The notes: generated from the sequence alone by a model not told the origin. DNA of 64,000 nucleotides from Paulinella micropora (GCA_009731375.1 BJOX01000146.1:519490-583489); one strand, 5' to 3'; numbered from the stretch's first letter, positions 10,098-20,394 are shown. A program made the numbers and translations.

Positions 10098-13000
10098 CTA
10101 TTCTGTGAACACCCGTACAGAACATCTACATACATACACACATACATAAACAGCCGTCCCACCAATAACAAGTTTCCAAGTGACAGCGCCTTGTGTGTCG
10201 CCGTAAGCTTCGAACCAAATATACTCGTTCGCTGCCACTTCCATGATACCAGACAGGCTTAGCGAAGTGTACCGCCCGTTGCCATAGAGCCCATGGGCGC
10301 CCCCTGTTACCTCAAAATTGCCTTCTGTCTGTTGTACGCCGGTGCTCGAGGCGGATCTCACTGAATTCCTTTCGACCCAGACATCGTAATAGGCGCCACT
10401 GGTCGGCGGGTTGTTGGTAGCCGCTGCCGAAGTAATAAACTTGAACGAGGCAGTGATCAGCCATTTCCTAGGCATACAGGACGTGTTCTGCCAGGTTGTG
10501 AAGCCGTTAGCATTCCTTACGGTGATGTTGCCGTACACTGATGCCAGCCTCACTACGCCATCGACCGGGATCTTCCTGGCAGTTCCACTATTAACAGAGA
10601 CGGCAGTGTCGCTCGTCAGACAATAGCCTCGGTCCCAGATGCCCAGCTAGAACTGCCCGAGGTCGTTGATCTGCACCACGCGGTCAGTGCCGGCGGAGGG
10701 CAGCGCGGTCAGCAACGTCGTGGTGACTTTGCAGCTCGTGATCGTATACACGCACGTGAGGCCAGTGGCAGTGGCCGACACGCCCTCGGACTCAACGACT
10801 GGCGCAAAGGTCCCCACGACGGACGCGGCACTCGAATGTACCGAAGTGACAATAAACCGGTGGTAGTAATAGAACGCGGTCGAAGCGCGGGCGCTCGAGT
10901 TCAGGGTCTGTGACGTCGTGGTAAAAGAGAAGTTACCGGACCAGACCAGTGTCCAAGTACTGTCATTGTCCGACCCCGCTAACGTGAAGCTTTTGGTTGA
11001 GGTACTGAGAGTAAACTCCGGTGGTCAACGCGAAGCTCGTGATTCTGTAACGGCGCCGCTGGTGCTGGAGCGTAAAGTGTTCGCCGTACACGTTGCTGCC
11101 GCTTACGTTGGTAACGGCGTTGTTGGTCGTGTTGATACTCCCGTCCGAGTTGTAGTTGCAGAGGCTAGTCCAGCCATTGGCGGCGACACCATCGAAAACC
11201 CTCCAGCTCTCTTGGCTTGCTTGTGCGGAAGAGTGGCTGAGCACCCAGTTAGGGTCCGTGGTAGGCGTATAGGCCGACATGGAAGACCAGGTCGGCAGCG
11301 TCACCGAGCCAGAAGTCACGACCGTAGTGGAAGTGCTCTGGGTCACCATCTGCCCCGCAGAAGTCAGGCTCAGAACGGCGGTCTGGGCCGGCGTGGAGGC
11401 CGGCAACAACGAGCTGGCCGCAAGCTGGCCCGCCGAATCCAGCGTGACCAGCGACGTCGAGCCGGGCAGGCTAGCAGGCACTCTGACAGACGAGGCGGCT
11501 AGCTGCCCCCCGCTAGACAGGGAAACGAAGGACGTGTTGGAAGGCAGCGCGCTAGGCAGACTCAGCGCGACCGCCCCGGTGCTCGTGAGCGTGGAGGTGC
11601 CGATCGTCAGCGGCGACGTGTGTGAGTGCGACTCCGGGGTCGAGCCGAACACGATATAGCCATCAGCGTCGATCGCGAATGCCTGTTTCCCTGTCCAAAA
11701 CCTGGGCTTGNNNNNNNNNNCTCCAAAACCTGTGCTTGATCTCCGCGATGCGTATATAACCATTCCCGCCTACGGGGACATAGAGTGACTCTATGACAAA
11801 GCGGTAGACTTTGTAGTAGCCCTGGCTAGTAAGAGTGAAAGTCCTGTAAAGCTCGGAGACTAGCCAAGTAGGCATGTCGCTGCCGGAGCGGTACAGCTCT
11901 GTCCAGCTACTGGGAGTAGCGGACGCTTCGTTGGAGCCGAACACCGCTATCCGCCGGGGCCAAGTAGACCACTGGTTGACCTCGGCCAGGCGCGGATACC
12001 AGTCAAAGTCCTTCAGGCGCATGCTAGTCCCGTCCACGAGACGCAGCTGAAACCAATCTCCCTGTACCCCGTTAGTTGACTGCACAGTGTAACCGAGACC
12101 AGTGACGAGCGATGCAGTGTAGACCCCGCTGCTGTTGTAAAATATCTTGCCTAAAAAGCCTGTGTCACCTGTGGTAATATTGTCAAACATTCTCCACGGC
12201 TGCCAAGTATCGCCATAACCTGTTTCATAAGCATAGGCTGACAATGACCACGTGGCGCTGTTAGACGAGGCGTTGCTCCAGACAGGGTCCCGAGTTGCCG
12301 CTGCTGTCCAGTGTGACCAAGGCCGTCTGTCCGGTAGAGGGCAGAGACACCGGCAGCTTCAGTGCAGTAGGCCTTGTTGGCAGCGTCGGTACTGACGAGC
12401 GGCGCCGCTATGTTCTTGATCGCGGGGCACGACGTGTAGTCAAAGCCAAAGTGGTTGATTCCGCACCAGCTAGAACTCCCTCCTGCCTTGATAGTAGCAA
12501 CCACGATGGCCACGTACCGGGCGGGCCTGGCGGTGTCGGTCGGCGCGAGAGTGATGGCATTGCCGTCGACAAAGGTGTACGAGCTAGTGTGCCACAGCGT
12601 CCAGGTAGTGCCGTCTAACGACGTGCCCACCTGCCAAGTCTTTGGCGATTTATCCAGACCGCTGGACTGGGCTTGCAGGTAGTACTGTTGCAGGACGACC
12701 CCAGTGCCAAAATCTAGCTGGAGCCACTCTCCGGAGTACACTACGCCCGAAAACGTTTTGCTGGAACTGGAAGTGTAGGCGCCGCTCGTGGCATTGTAGG
12801 TACTAGTGTTGCTCTGCCAGGAAAAGTTGGAGCATGTGTTGAAGCCGTCGTACGCATTGCCGTTCCCGGAAGTGGACGCACTCGCAACCAGGCCGTTCCA
12901 GCTGTTACTCGCCATGCTGTCAGGCTTCTTCACGTACGAAGTGGCTACAAGGCTCAGACCATGCGAGATAGCCTGGTCCCCGTACAGCAGCGCGCCGTCG

Positions 13001-13503
13001 GAGCCCAGCGACACCAAGCTAGTACTGCTTGGTAGTGCGGTCGGCAGCTTGAGCGCAGAGGTGCCGGACGCCGGAGCGGAAAGGGTGCTAGTGCCTCCCG
13101 CCCCGCTGAGCGATAGCGAGCTGGCAGCCCCTGTCGCGAGCTGGCCACCAGAGTCGAGTGTCACTAGCAAAGTGCTGCCAGGCAAGGACACGGGCACCTT
13201 GAGCGCAGAGGCACTCAGCTGCCCCGCAGAGGTCAGCGACGTCAGCGAAGTGCTGGCGGGCAGCGCACTGGGCAAGCTCAGCGCAACCGTCCCCGTGCTC
13301 GCGATCGTGCTGGTACCAATCGTCAGTGGCGACGTGTGTGTGTGCCAGTCTACGTAGGTCTTGTTGGTGGCGTCCGTGCTGACGAGCGGCACCGCTATGT
13401 TCTTGATCGCAGGATACACAGTGTAGTCGAAACCAAAGTGTACGATTGCACAATAACGGGATGTTCCTCCTCCCCCCTTTATGGAAGCAACCACGATGGC
13501 CAC
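10098..13503 (-). pseudogene. Downstream part of the fibre-like gene, in several frames
   Basis: This continues the fibre-like protein that begins at 15698, but the reading frame changes repeatedly. Open segments are 13503-12151, 12244-11663, 11763-10963 (crossing a 10-N gap) and 10645-10098. They carry further discoidin-like modules (for example GEWLQLDFGTGVVLQQYYLQ) alternating with spacers of the type LSLPSALPASTSL. A jelly-roll-like C-terminal part lies around 10150-10330. Visible breaks: a frame change near 12360, another at a GGGG run near 10975, and an in-frame TAG near 10647. The tail has no fibre repeats and may be a knob. Either the gene has decayed or the assembly has indel errors here. 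Intact gene or pseudogene cannot be decided from this sequence. Confidence 0.6.
11711..11720. other. Assembly gap (10 N) flanked by near-identical 16-mers
   Basis: CCAAAACCTGGGCTTG ends at 11710 and CCAAAACCTGTGCTTG starts at 11723. Such a pair around a fixed-size gap suggests two overlapping contig ends that were not merged. Confidence 0.9.
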
Positions 13504-15698
13504 ATACCGGGCGACCCTAGCAGTGTCGGCCGGCGTAAAGGTGACGGAACTTCCTTCAACAAAGGTGTACGAGCCAGTGTGCCAGAGCGTCCAGGAGTAG
13601 TGCCGTCTGTCGAAGTGCCCACGTGCCAGGTCTTCGGCGATCTACCCAGGATACTAGTGTACTTTTGCAGGCAGTACTGTTGCAGGACAACTCCAGTGCC
13701 AAAATCCAGTTGGAGCCACTCGCCAGGGTACGCCACACCAGAAAACGTTCTGCTGACATTGGAAAGGTAGGCGCCGCTCGTAGTATTGTAGGTATCAGTG
13801 TTGCTCTGCCAGGCGTCTATCCCTGTATTGAAGGCATCGAAAGCAGCGCCGTTCCCAGAAGTGGACGCGCTCGCGACCAGGCCGTTCCAGCTGTTGCTCG
13901 TCATGCTGTCTGGCTTCTTCACGTACGAAGTGGCTGCAAAGCTCAGGCCATGATAGATGGCCTGGTCCCCGTGCAGCAGCGTGCCGTTGGAGCCTAGCGA
14001 CACCAAGCTGGCAGGCAGCGAGCTAGGCAGCGAGAAATTGCTTTGGGACATTTCGTACGTGCTCGGGTTGTACTGCAGCACCATCTGGCCTGAACCGCTC
14101 GCTTGGCCCGACCTCACCTGCCTGATGGTGGTCGAACCAGCTATGCTAACATTCATGTCCGCACCGCTCGCGTTCAGCACGATCGCGTTTGTTGCAGGTA
14201 CCGATAGGGCGTTATCGCACCCGCCAATCGCAATGCTGTCCGCCCCCAACACGGCGCCCGCATGTGACCCGATAGCTACGGACCGCGCTCCTTGGTTTGT
14301 GGTGCCCGCATAATATCCTATCGCCACGGATCGCGCCCCTTGGTTGGTATTGCCCGCCGTCGCGCCTATCGCCACGGCGTTGTCGCCTTGATTCTCGTTT
14401 CCGGTAGTATCTCCCACTGCGACAGCGCCCGAGCCTTGCGTAACCATCCCGGTATAATCGCCTATCGCTATGCTGGCGCCCCCCTGCTTCATGTCCCCGC
14501 CGGCCAGGTAGCCTACAGCGAGCGCGCCGCTAGCCTGTCGGAAGAGATCCTCTATCGTCTTGGTGTTGATCACGCCCGTTTCCTTCACCAGTATGCCGCT
14601 AGTGACGGGCATGGGCAAGAAGTCGCCCTCCGCGTAGCTCATGGCTCCGTCCGCTCCGGCCGCCAACAGCTTCGTACTTGCAGGAAGCGAGGCCGGCAGC
14701 TTGAGTGCACAAGAACCACTGGAAGGAGCCGAAAAAGTGCTGTTGCCGCCAGCCCCTGTCAGCGTGAGCGTCGACGAGCTTAATTGGCTGCTCAGGCCTA
14801 GCACGCCGTCTGGGTCCATGGTCACGATACAGTCGTTTTGGGTAGGCATGACCGACGGGAACTTCACCGCTCCTGCCACCTGGTGGTCGACGTACGCCTT
14901 GGGCGCCAGCTGCGAGTCCTTGGTCGGATAACTGGTGTTCTCGATGCAGCCGGCATTGTACAGCTGGTAGTCGAAGGCCAGGCTCCGCATGTACCAAACC
15001 CTCGCGCCGTTGTTTTTAGTGCAGATTACGCGCAGGTACCTGGCGTAATCGGCCGCGGCAGCTGGCGTGAACGTGCGCAGGCTGTCGCCGACAAAGGTCT
15101 GGGCCGTCTGGCTGTCCCAAGTGAACCACCGGCTGCCGTCCGCGCTATAAGCGACTACCCAGTCTCTGGGCGCGGTAATAGCACCCGCGGACGTGACGTG
15201 GTAAGCAGTGACCTTGGCGTGCTGGCCCAGATCGAGCTGGAGCCACGCGCCCGCCACGGGGAGATTATCGACCATCGTCTCGATCATGGCAGTGTAGTTG
15301 TTGCCGCTGTAGCTGTCGGGCGCAGTGGTGCCCCACAAGGTCGAGAAGTCGCTGTCATAGGCCAGGTAGGCCTGGGCGGAATTGCTAGAGGCCGATGCCA
15401 CAAAGCCAGCGGAGCTGTTAGAAGTCATCCCGGCCGGTTGGTTAGTTTTCGCTTCGGTATCCAGCGTCAAGGTAATCAGGTCCGCTAGATCAACCAAGTG
15501 TGGGTTCCCGGACGTAGTCAGTCTGTGAGCAGTATTAAGCGCTACCGCGTCGTTCGCGGCCACTCCGCCCGCTGCCCATCTCACGCCCCCGTCACCGTCC
15601 GAAACAAGGACGTCGCCACTCTGTCCGTCGACCGGTAGCACAAAGTCGTCGGTCGCACCGTCGAGGCGCCGCCGCTTGTACGACCTCGCAACTTCCAT
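13479..15698 (-). CDS. Fibre or adhesin-like protein with discoidin and YadA-head-type repeats (N-terminal part)
   Basis: The ATG at 15698 opens 739 codons. Residues 1-12 are basic. Around 52-72 is a segment (LNTAHRLTTSGNPH) of the kind seen in phage and viral tail fibres. Residues about 90-235 look like an F5/8 type C (discoidin) domain: a SSAGFVASASS start, AWLQLDLGQHAKVTAYHV and YARYLRVICT. A triple-block region at about 390-510 repeats 'AVAIG..AG..NQG.' units, which are typical of YadA or Hep/Hag trimeric adhesin heads. A second discoidin module starts near 585 and is cut by a frame change near 13592, where a 2-base insertion is visible against the sister module at 12601. Such modules usually form trimeric fibres that bind sugars. 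The start is preceded by an AT-rich 50-bp spacer. Confidence 0.65.
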   Translation of the reverse strand: MEVARSYKRRRLDGATDDFVLPVDGQSGDVLVSDGDGGVRWAAGGVAANDAVALNTAHRLTTSGNPHLVDLADLITLTLDTEAKTNQPAGMTSNSSAGFVASASSNSAQAYLAYDSDFSTLWGTTAPDSYSGNNYTAMIETMVDNLPVAGAWLQLDLGQHAKVTAYHVTSAGAITAPRDWVVAYSADGSRWFTWDSQTAQTFVGDSLRTFTPAAAADYARYLRVICTKNNGARVWYMRSLAFDYQLYNAGCIENTSYPTKDSQLAPKAYVDHQVAGAVKFPSVMPTQNDCIVTMDPDGVLGLSSQLSSSTLTLTGAGGNSTFSAPSSGSCALKLPASLPASTKLLAAGADGAMSYAEGDFLPMPVTSGILVKETGVINTKTIEDLFRQASGALAVGYLAGGDMKQGGASIAIGDYTGMVTQGSGAVAVGDTTGNENQGDNAVAIGATAGNTNQGARSVAIGYYAGTTNQGARSVAIGSHAGAVLGADSIAIGGCDNALSVPATNAIVLNASGADMNVSIAGSTTIRQVRSGQASGSGQMVLQYNPSTYEMSQSNFSLPSSLPASLVSLGSNGTLLHGDQAIYHGLSFAATSYVKKPDSMTSNSWNGLVASASTSGNGAAFDAFNTGIDAWQSNTDTYNTTSGAYLSNVSRTFSGVAYPGEWLQLDFGTGVVLQQYCLQKYTSILGRSPKTWHVGTSTDGTTPGRSGTLARTPLLKEVPSPLRRPTLLGSPGMWPSWLLP

Positions 15699-15748
15699 TT
15701 GTTGCTGATTAAATAATATAACAAGAGGAGAAGTTTTTTAAAATTAGT

Positions 15749-15967
15749 TTACAGGATCTCGTCTAGAAAATTATCAACAAAGCGCATGCGTTCTTCCCAA
15801 GTGTCTCCACCAGGGATATCACGAGCGGGGTTGATGCAGGCGCCGTCGCCATAAGGGCGGCACACGAGCGAGGCTAAGTCCCGGGGATCCCCCTTTTTGC
15901 AAGTCCCGGACCAGTACAACTGGCCTTCGAAAAAGCAGGCGCCGCAAGTAGGGCAAACTGCCAACAT
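15749..15967 (-). CDS. Small zinc-ribbon-like protein (72 residues)
   Basis: An ATG at 15967 opens 72 codons. The N-terminus has a CPTCG knuckle, and Cys residues follow in GTCKKG, LVCRPYG and GACINP, so a four-cysteine zinc site is likely. The C-terminal part, WEERMRFVDNFLDEIL, looks helical. It sits 50 bases upstream of the fibre gene and 75 bases downstream of the next ORF on the same strand. This spacing is compact and virus-like. I do not recognise a named family; a role in transcription or as a small structural protein is only a guess. Confidence 0.6.
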   Translation of the reverse strand: MLAVCPTCGACFFEGQLYWSGTCKKGDPRDLASLVCRPYGDGACINPARDIPGGDTWEERMRFVDNFLDEIL

Positions 15968-16042
15968 CCCGGAACACTATAACAGTATTAAGACAGAGAA
16001 TAAAAAAAAGTCAATTTAATTAGCCAAAACGCTACGTCTCTT

Positions 16043-16813
16043 CTAGTCCACTAACCGGAAAAACTCACAGATGCGTTTGCTGAACTTTTTCTCCTCGTCC
16101 TTCCAATACTTGTTTTTGCACTTGCGGATGGAGGCAACCGTTCTGCGGAACCTCCTCCCTTGCCTAGAGGTTTCGGGCTGAGGCAAATCAGCCGCAATGA
16201 TCCATTCACTCTCCGTCGGGTCGGCGCGACCGATAACAGGCGCACAAAAGCTGGCCAGTAGCCGGCGACTGTATAGGAACTTCCGCAGCTCACGGCTGCC
16301 GGGCTTGCTCCACGTACCGGCCTCCAGTGGCTCGTAGTAGACAGGGTTGACGTATTCCCTGACCACGCTCGCAAGCACGGACGGCACACCAAACTCCTCC
16401 AGCAGGTGTACGCCCGCGTGCTCGGCCGCGACCAGCCCGGCCATCGCGCTCATCATCTGATAATCGTGTGTCTTCAGCAGCATTATATCCAACGCGGAAC
16501 ACCACGCGCGACCAGTAGCGTCGCGGCACACCCAACCTGCACCGCCACCAGGACCGCCACTAAAAACAAAGTAGCACTCGACTGTTCGGTCGGATATATC
16601 GGCCGGCTCGTTCATCATGTCAGATATTATGCCACAAATCGGCTCAGCCAAGCCTATCCGTTGGTAAAAACGCGCCAAAACATCTCGGCCGTGTTCGGGC
16701 AGAGGCTCGCGAGGGGCGGTGCGCGTAAGCGGGGGCAACTCCAGGCGGCGTCGCTTGAGGGACTGGGCGTCCGTACCAGCGGTCGTTCGTTTACTCCGTC
16801 GAGTGGCAATCAT
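16043..16813 (-). CDS. Unknown protein of about 256 residues
   Basis: The frame is open from 16939, but the ATG at 16813 (start MIATRRSKR) gives a natural basic N-terminus followed by a nuclear-localisation-like KRRR. The middle is compact and mixed alpha/beta in character (ECYFVFSGGPGGGAGW, WCSALDIMLLKTHDYQMM). The C-terminal 40 residues are strongly basic (RRFRRTVASIRKCKNKYW). No domain is recognised. The GC-rich codon use matches the fibre gene and differs from the AT-rich repeats outside. It lies on the same strand as its neighbours with a 75-bp AT-rich spacer. Confidence 0.55.
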   Translation of the reverse strand: MIATRRSKRTTAGTDAQSLKRRRLELPPLTRTAPREPLPEHGRDVLARFYQRIGLAEPICGIISDMMNEPADISDRTVECYFVFSGGPGGGAGWVCRDATGRAWCSALDIMLLKTHDYQMMSAMAGLVAAEHAGVHLLEEFGVPSVLASVVREYVNPVYYEPLEAGTWSKPGSRELRKFLYSRRLLASFCAPVIGRADPTESEWIIAADLPQPETSRQGRRFRRTVASIRKCKNKYWKDEEKKFSKRICEFFRLVD

Positions 16814-17053
16814 TTTCGCGCGGTGGCACCTGCAGCAGCAAAAACCAGTGAGTACAAAGGCAAGGAAATTTCCCGTATTTTCCGCCGCGGTAAATTTCCG
16901 AAAGTCTGTCCACATCCAACACCAGGGCAAAAATGGCAAAGGGATTCGGTCAGGCTACTATCCACTTCTAGACTTCGGCCGAGCTCTGGTTGTGAGGCTG
17001 CAAGGCCGCCCGTTTCGTTTCCTGGCAGAAGTAACGGTTTTCTAGAAGCTTCT

Positions 17054-17253
17054 GTACCACTAGTAGTCCGGCTGGACCACATGTCGTATATCACTGCCTT
17101 TTTGCCTCAATATCACTGCCTTTTTGCACGTATCACAATATTTAGGCCATATCACAAAGTTCAAGGACATGACCGCCCCCCCATGGACCAAAAGTCGCCA
17201 ATGGGGGGCGCTCCCCACCCTCTCCACCCTTCGCGTGCCCCCTGCTGCCTTCT
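17054..17253. other. Non-coding spacer in the virus-like block
   Basis: Between the unknown ORF and the stem-loop array. TATCACTGCCTTTTTGC occurs twice (about 17089 and 17112). No supported gene is seen. Confidence 0.5.
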
Positions 17254-18052
17254 GGACCTTTTGATGGAAATCAGGGTCTTATACAAACCAAAATCAATCA
17301 AAAGGTCCGGAATCTTCCCGGACCTTTTGATGAAAATCCGCCAGTGACCATCAAAAGGTCCGGAATTTTCCCGGACCTTTTGATGAAAATCCTCCAGTCG
17401 CCATCAAAAGGTCCCGACCAGCCGCTGAACCCTGCAAATTTCCAGGATCCGGAACTTTTGATGCAAATCAGGGTCTTATACAGGCAAGTTGCCATCAAAA
17501 GGTCCGGGAGGTGGCACCCACCACCAAAATTCACAGGCTGGCTGGACCTTTTGATGCAAATCCGGGTCTTATACAGGCCAGTTGCAATCAAAAGGTCCAG
17601 ACCAGCCGCTAAACCAGGCAAATTTCCCGGATCCGGACCTTTTGATGCCAACCAGTCTCTATACTAGCAGGATTTCCATCAAAAGGTCCAGACTGCTGCA
17701 TTTTCCCGGGGAAACCAAAAATATAGCGGGAAGGGGGGGTGGGAGGGGGGCACCCACCACCAGACAGTTCAGGGGCGGACCTTTTGATGCAAATCAGGCC
17801 TCTATACAAGCAGGAATTCCATCAAAAGGTCAGGACTGGGAGATTTCCCGGGAAATAGGGAAAAAAGAGGGGGAGGGGGGGGGGCACCCACCACAAGATG
17901 GCTAAGTGGCGACCGCCGCTGATCAATTTGGTGGTGGCCCCCCCCCCCCCCCCCCCCCCCCTTTTTTTCCCTTTTCCCCGGGAAATCTCACAGTCTGGAC
18001 CTTTTGATAGAATTCAGCCCTGTATAGGAGGGGAGATGCTATCAAAAGGTCT
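17254..18052. repeat. Array of eight stem-loop units, arms GGACCTTTTGAT / ATCAAAAGGTCC
   Basis: The two 12-base arms alternate as inverted pairs at 17254-17308, 17320-17361, 17373-17414, 17451-17505, 17544-17598, 17635-17689, 17777-17832 and 17997-18052. Six units are 55-56 bases long with a loop of 31-32 bases; two are 42 bases. Most loops share a central TATAC with similar flanks. The third arm and the next unit's first arm also pair, giving a 14-bp stem around a 7-base loop at 17297-17331 and 17350-17384. The last unit is close to a 10-N gap. Function is unknown: transcript 3'-end hairpins, protein-binding palindromes or a repeat family are all possible. Confidence 0.85.
17939..17961. repeat. 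Poly(C) tract
   Basis: About 22 consecutive C between stem-loop units 7 and 8, followed by a T run. Its length is unreliable in draft assemblies. Confidence 0.9.
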
Positions 18053-18058
18053 AAACTT

Positions 18059-18068
18059 NNNNNNNNNN
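18059..18068. other. Assembly gap (10 N)
   Basis: Directly after the eighth stem-loop unit, so the array may be longer than shown. Confidence 0.99.
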
Positions 18069-18254
18069 TTTCCCGGGAAGTTTTCTGTGTTATTAGTGAC
18101 GGGTGGTCTTTAACAAAATGTACTTACCTCGGGCACGTTCAGTTCTCTGCACGGCCCGGTACAAGCTGTATTGCACAGTCACACACGCACACACACAAAA
18201 GTATGTAAACCAGACAGACATGTACTTTTAATAATCCAACGACAGAAAAAATGT

Positions 18255-19151
18255 CTACAACCTAGCGACCTCGATGTGATACCCGCCCTTGATCCCGACG
18301 CTGATGAGGTTCGCGCGCGTCAGTTGCATCTCCCGCTTGGAACCGGCGTTGAGGATCTTGTTCTTGCGGACCGCGACGCAGTGTCCATCACACGCCACAA
18401 GCAGGTCCCCGCGTACACGGCGGCGGGCGATGTCGTTGAAAGAGGCGCTCTTAAGCAGGCGTGGTTGCCAAACGACGCCGTCTGCGTCGACGTACCAGTA
18501 ATCCTTCGCGTCTTCGTGGCAGAAAGAACTGAGAGAAGCAGTATGCAGGCTGCGGACGAGGCGCCTGCGATAGCCAGATTTCTTACTAGACGCCAGCGGC
18601 AGCAAGTTCAAGTACGCGTGTGTCACACAGTCTCTGTTGCCGCTGCCCTGCTCCTGTAGAACTTTTCCTGTGCCAAGTGGCACTCCCTTGCAGTCCTGCG
18701 GATAATAAGCATCTGCGTAAGCCCCCGCCAACTGCCGCTCGGCGTCGGTAGGCTCCCTCTTCAGTTGTGCCTTGAGTTCCAGGTAAATCTTCATTCTCTT
18801 CTCGCCCGCCAAGATAGCGGCCTTGAGGTGCCGCTCTCGCATCTCTAACGCGCGCCCCGAGTGCTCACTGAGAAAGTCATCTATCTTCCTCGCGATCTGG
18901 TCACATTGCGCCTTTTCTACGTCTTTGCGCTCAGACTTCACACCCAATATGATCTCCCCCTTTGCATGGTGTACGAACCAGGGGTCGTAGGTGATAAACG
19001 TGTACTCTCTGTTGGCTGTGTTGAGGGTAGACCAGCCGTCACCACGGTCCGAACCAGCCTCAGTGTGGTCGTCGTCCGACCCGTACGGCAGATTATCTGC
19101 TTTGGCAGCAGAGTGGCCGCAGCCATCCTCATCGTCACTGCTTTCAATCAT
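18255..19151 (-). CDS. Unknown protein, possibly a papain-like cysteine peptidase fold
   Basis: From the ATG at 19151 there are 298 residues. The N-terminal 60 are acidic and disordered (ESSDDEDG). A long charged helical part (DQIARKIDDFLSEHSG to LKAQLKREPTDAERQL) follows. The C-terminal domain has NRDCVTHAYLNLL, GHCVAVRKNKILNAG and a final GGYHIEVARL. A Cys at a helix start, then His in a hydrophobic strand, then Asn, is the order of a papain-like catalytic triad; this is inference. The frame stays open to about 19369. Another short frame with ATG at 19423 overlaps it, so the true start may lie upstream with a frame change near 19260-19300. Confidence 0.5.
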   Translation of the reverse strand: MIESSDDEDGCGHSAAKADNLPYGSDDDHTEAGSDRGDGWSTLNTANREYTFITYDPWFVHHAKGEIILGVKSERKDVEKAQCDQIARKIDDFLSEHSGRALEMRERHLKAAILAGEKRMKIYLELKAQLKREPTDAERQLAGAYADAYYPQDCKGVPLGTGKVLQEQGSGNRDCVTHAYLNLLPLASSKKSGYRRRLVRSLHTASLSSFCHEDAKDYWYVDADGVVWQPRLLKSASFNDIARRRVRGDLLVACDGHCVAVRKNKILNAGSKREMQLTRANLISVGIKGGYHIEVARL

Positions 19152-19370
19152 AAGTCGTTTGGCTTGCTTTGCAGTAGCCACACTCGCAGCTGTCTTGTCA
19201 TCATCAACGTTGCTGCTTTGCAAGGACTCCAGCAGTTGCGCGGCCTGTCGGAAAGGAGCTAGACTCTTTGCCGAGCCGGCAGTGGAACTACCGTCTTCCT
19301 CGCATTCTTGCTCAGTGCCGTTCGTTCGGTCTGCTCGGCAGGAGCTAAACTTTCTACCGAGCTTCCCTTA

Positions 19371-19990
19371 GATGCGGCACTGGCTGAAACAATAGCATCA
19401 ACGACTCTGAGTAACATGGACATGCAGGCGAGATCAGAAACTGCAAGGGTTTAGCGTTTAGTAAATCGTTAGTTTTTTGTGAAAAAAATTGTGGCTGGTA
19501 TTAATCTAAAAAATAAGGGGACCCGCACTTGTGGGTGGGGGTCCGGTGCCACCACACATCAGAAAAAACGTTTATTACATATTCTGATAGCGTGTGTCCT
19601 GAACGGTCGAATGCCACTTTCCCCTGCAGGAACGGACCAGCCAAATTTGCAGGGGAAAGCCGCAAAGTTTGGATTTTAAGAAATTCTAGAATCACACTAC
19701 CACAAAAATCAGGTGCTTCCTGCCACCTGACGCCACCCAGCGTGATACGGTCGAAAAAGACAACACCCAGGGACATTTCGGCATTGACTTTATTGTCCGA
19801 ATCAATACTTGTTTCGGCAATATCAACTGGTGGCACAGGTGACCCCAAAAACAGCAAGTCACTCGAAAGTTGTGGTTGTGGATGGCAAATGAAAATTTTC
19901 CCTGTGTGGGCCGGGACAAAAAGACAATGGATTATCCCACCCCTGGCAAATTGGCATCCTGTTCTTTCAGGTCAACCGGTAAAATAAGAC
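19371..19990. other. Spacer between the GC-rich block and the (TA)n array
   Basis: About 600 bases of unique sequence. Two overlapping frames are open (19501-19857 minus and 19529-19987 plus), neither with a recognisable domain. A short inverted repeat, CCCCTGCAGGAAC versus TTTGCAGGGG, is present near 19622-19655. I see no supported gene. Confidence 0.4.
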
Positions 19991-19997
19991 AGATTGA

Positions 19998-20370
<373 letters not shown>

Positions 20371-20394
20371 TACAACCAAGACAAGATCTCGTAT

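Noticed and set aside
10411-15488. Plus-strand ORFs over the fibre-like gene (for example 14838-15488 and 12806-13357)
   Set aside because: They are shadow frames of a GC-rich repetitive coding strand, and the domain patterns are on the minus strand.
17254-18052. CRISPR array
   Set aside because: The repeats are inverted arm pairs of 12 bases with conserved loops, not direct repeats with unique spacers, and the context is eukaryotic or viral with no cas genes.
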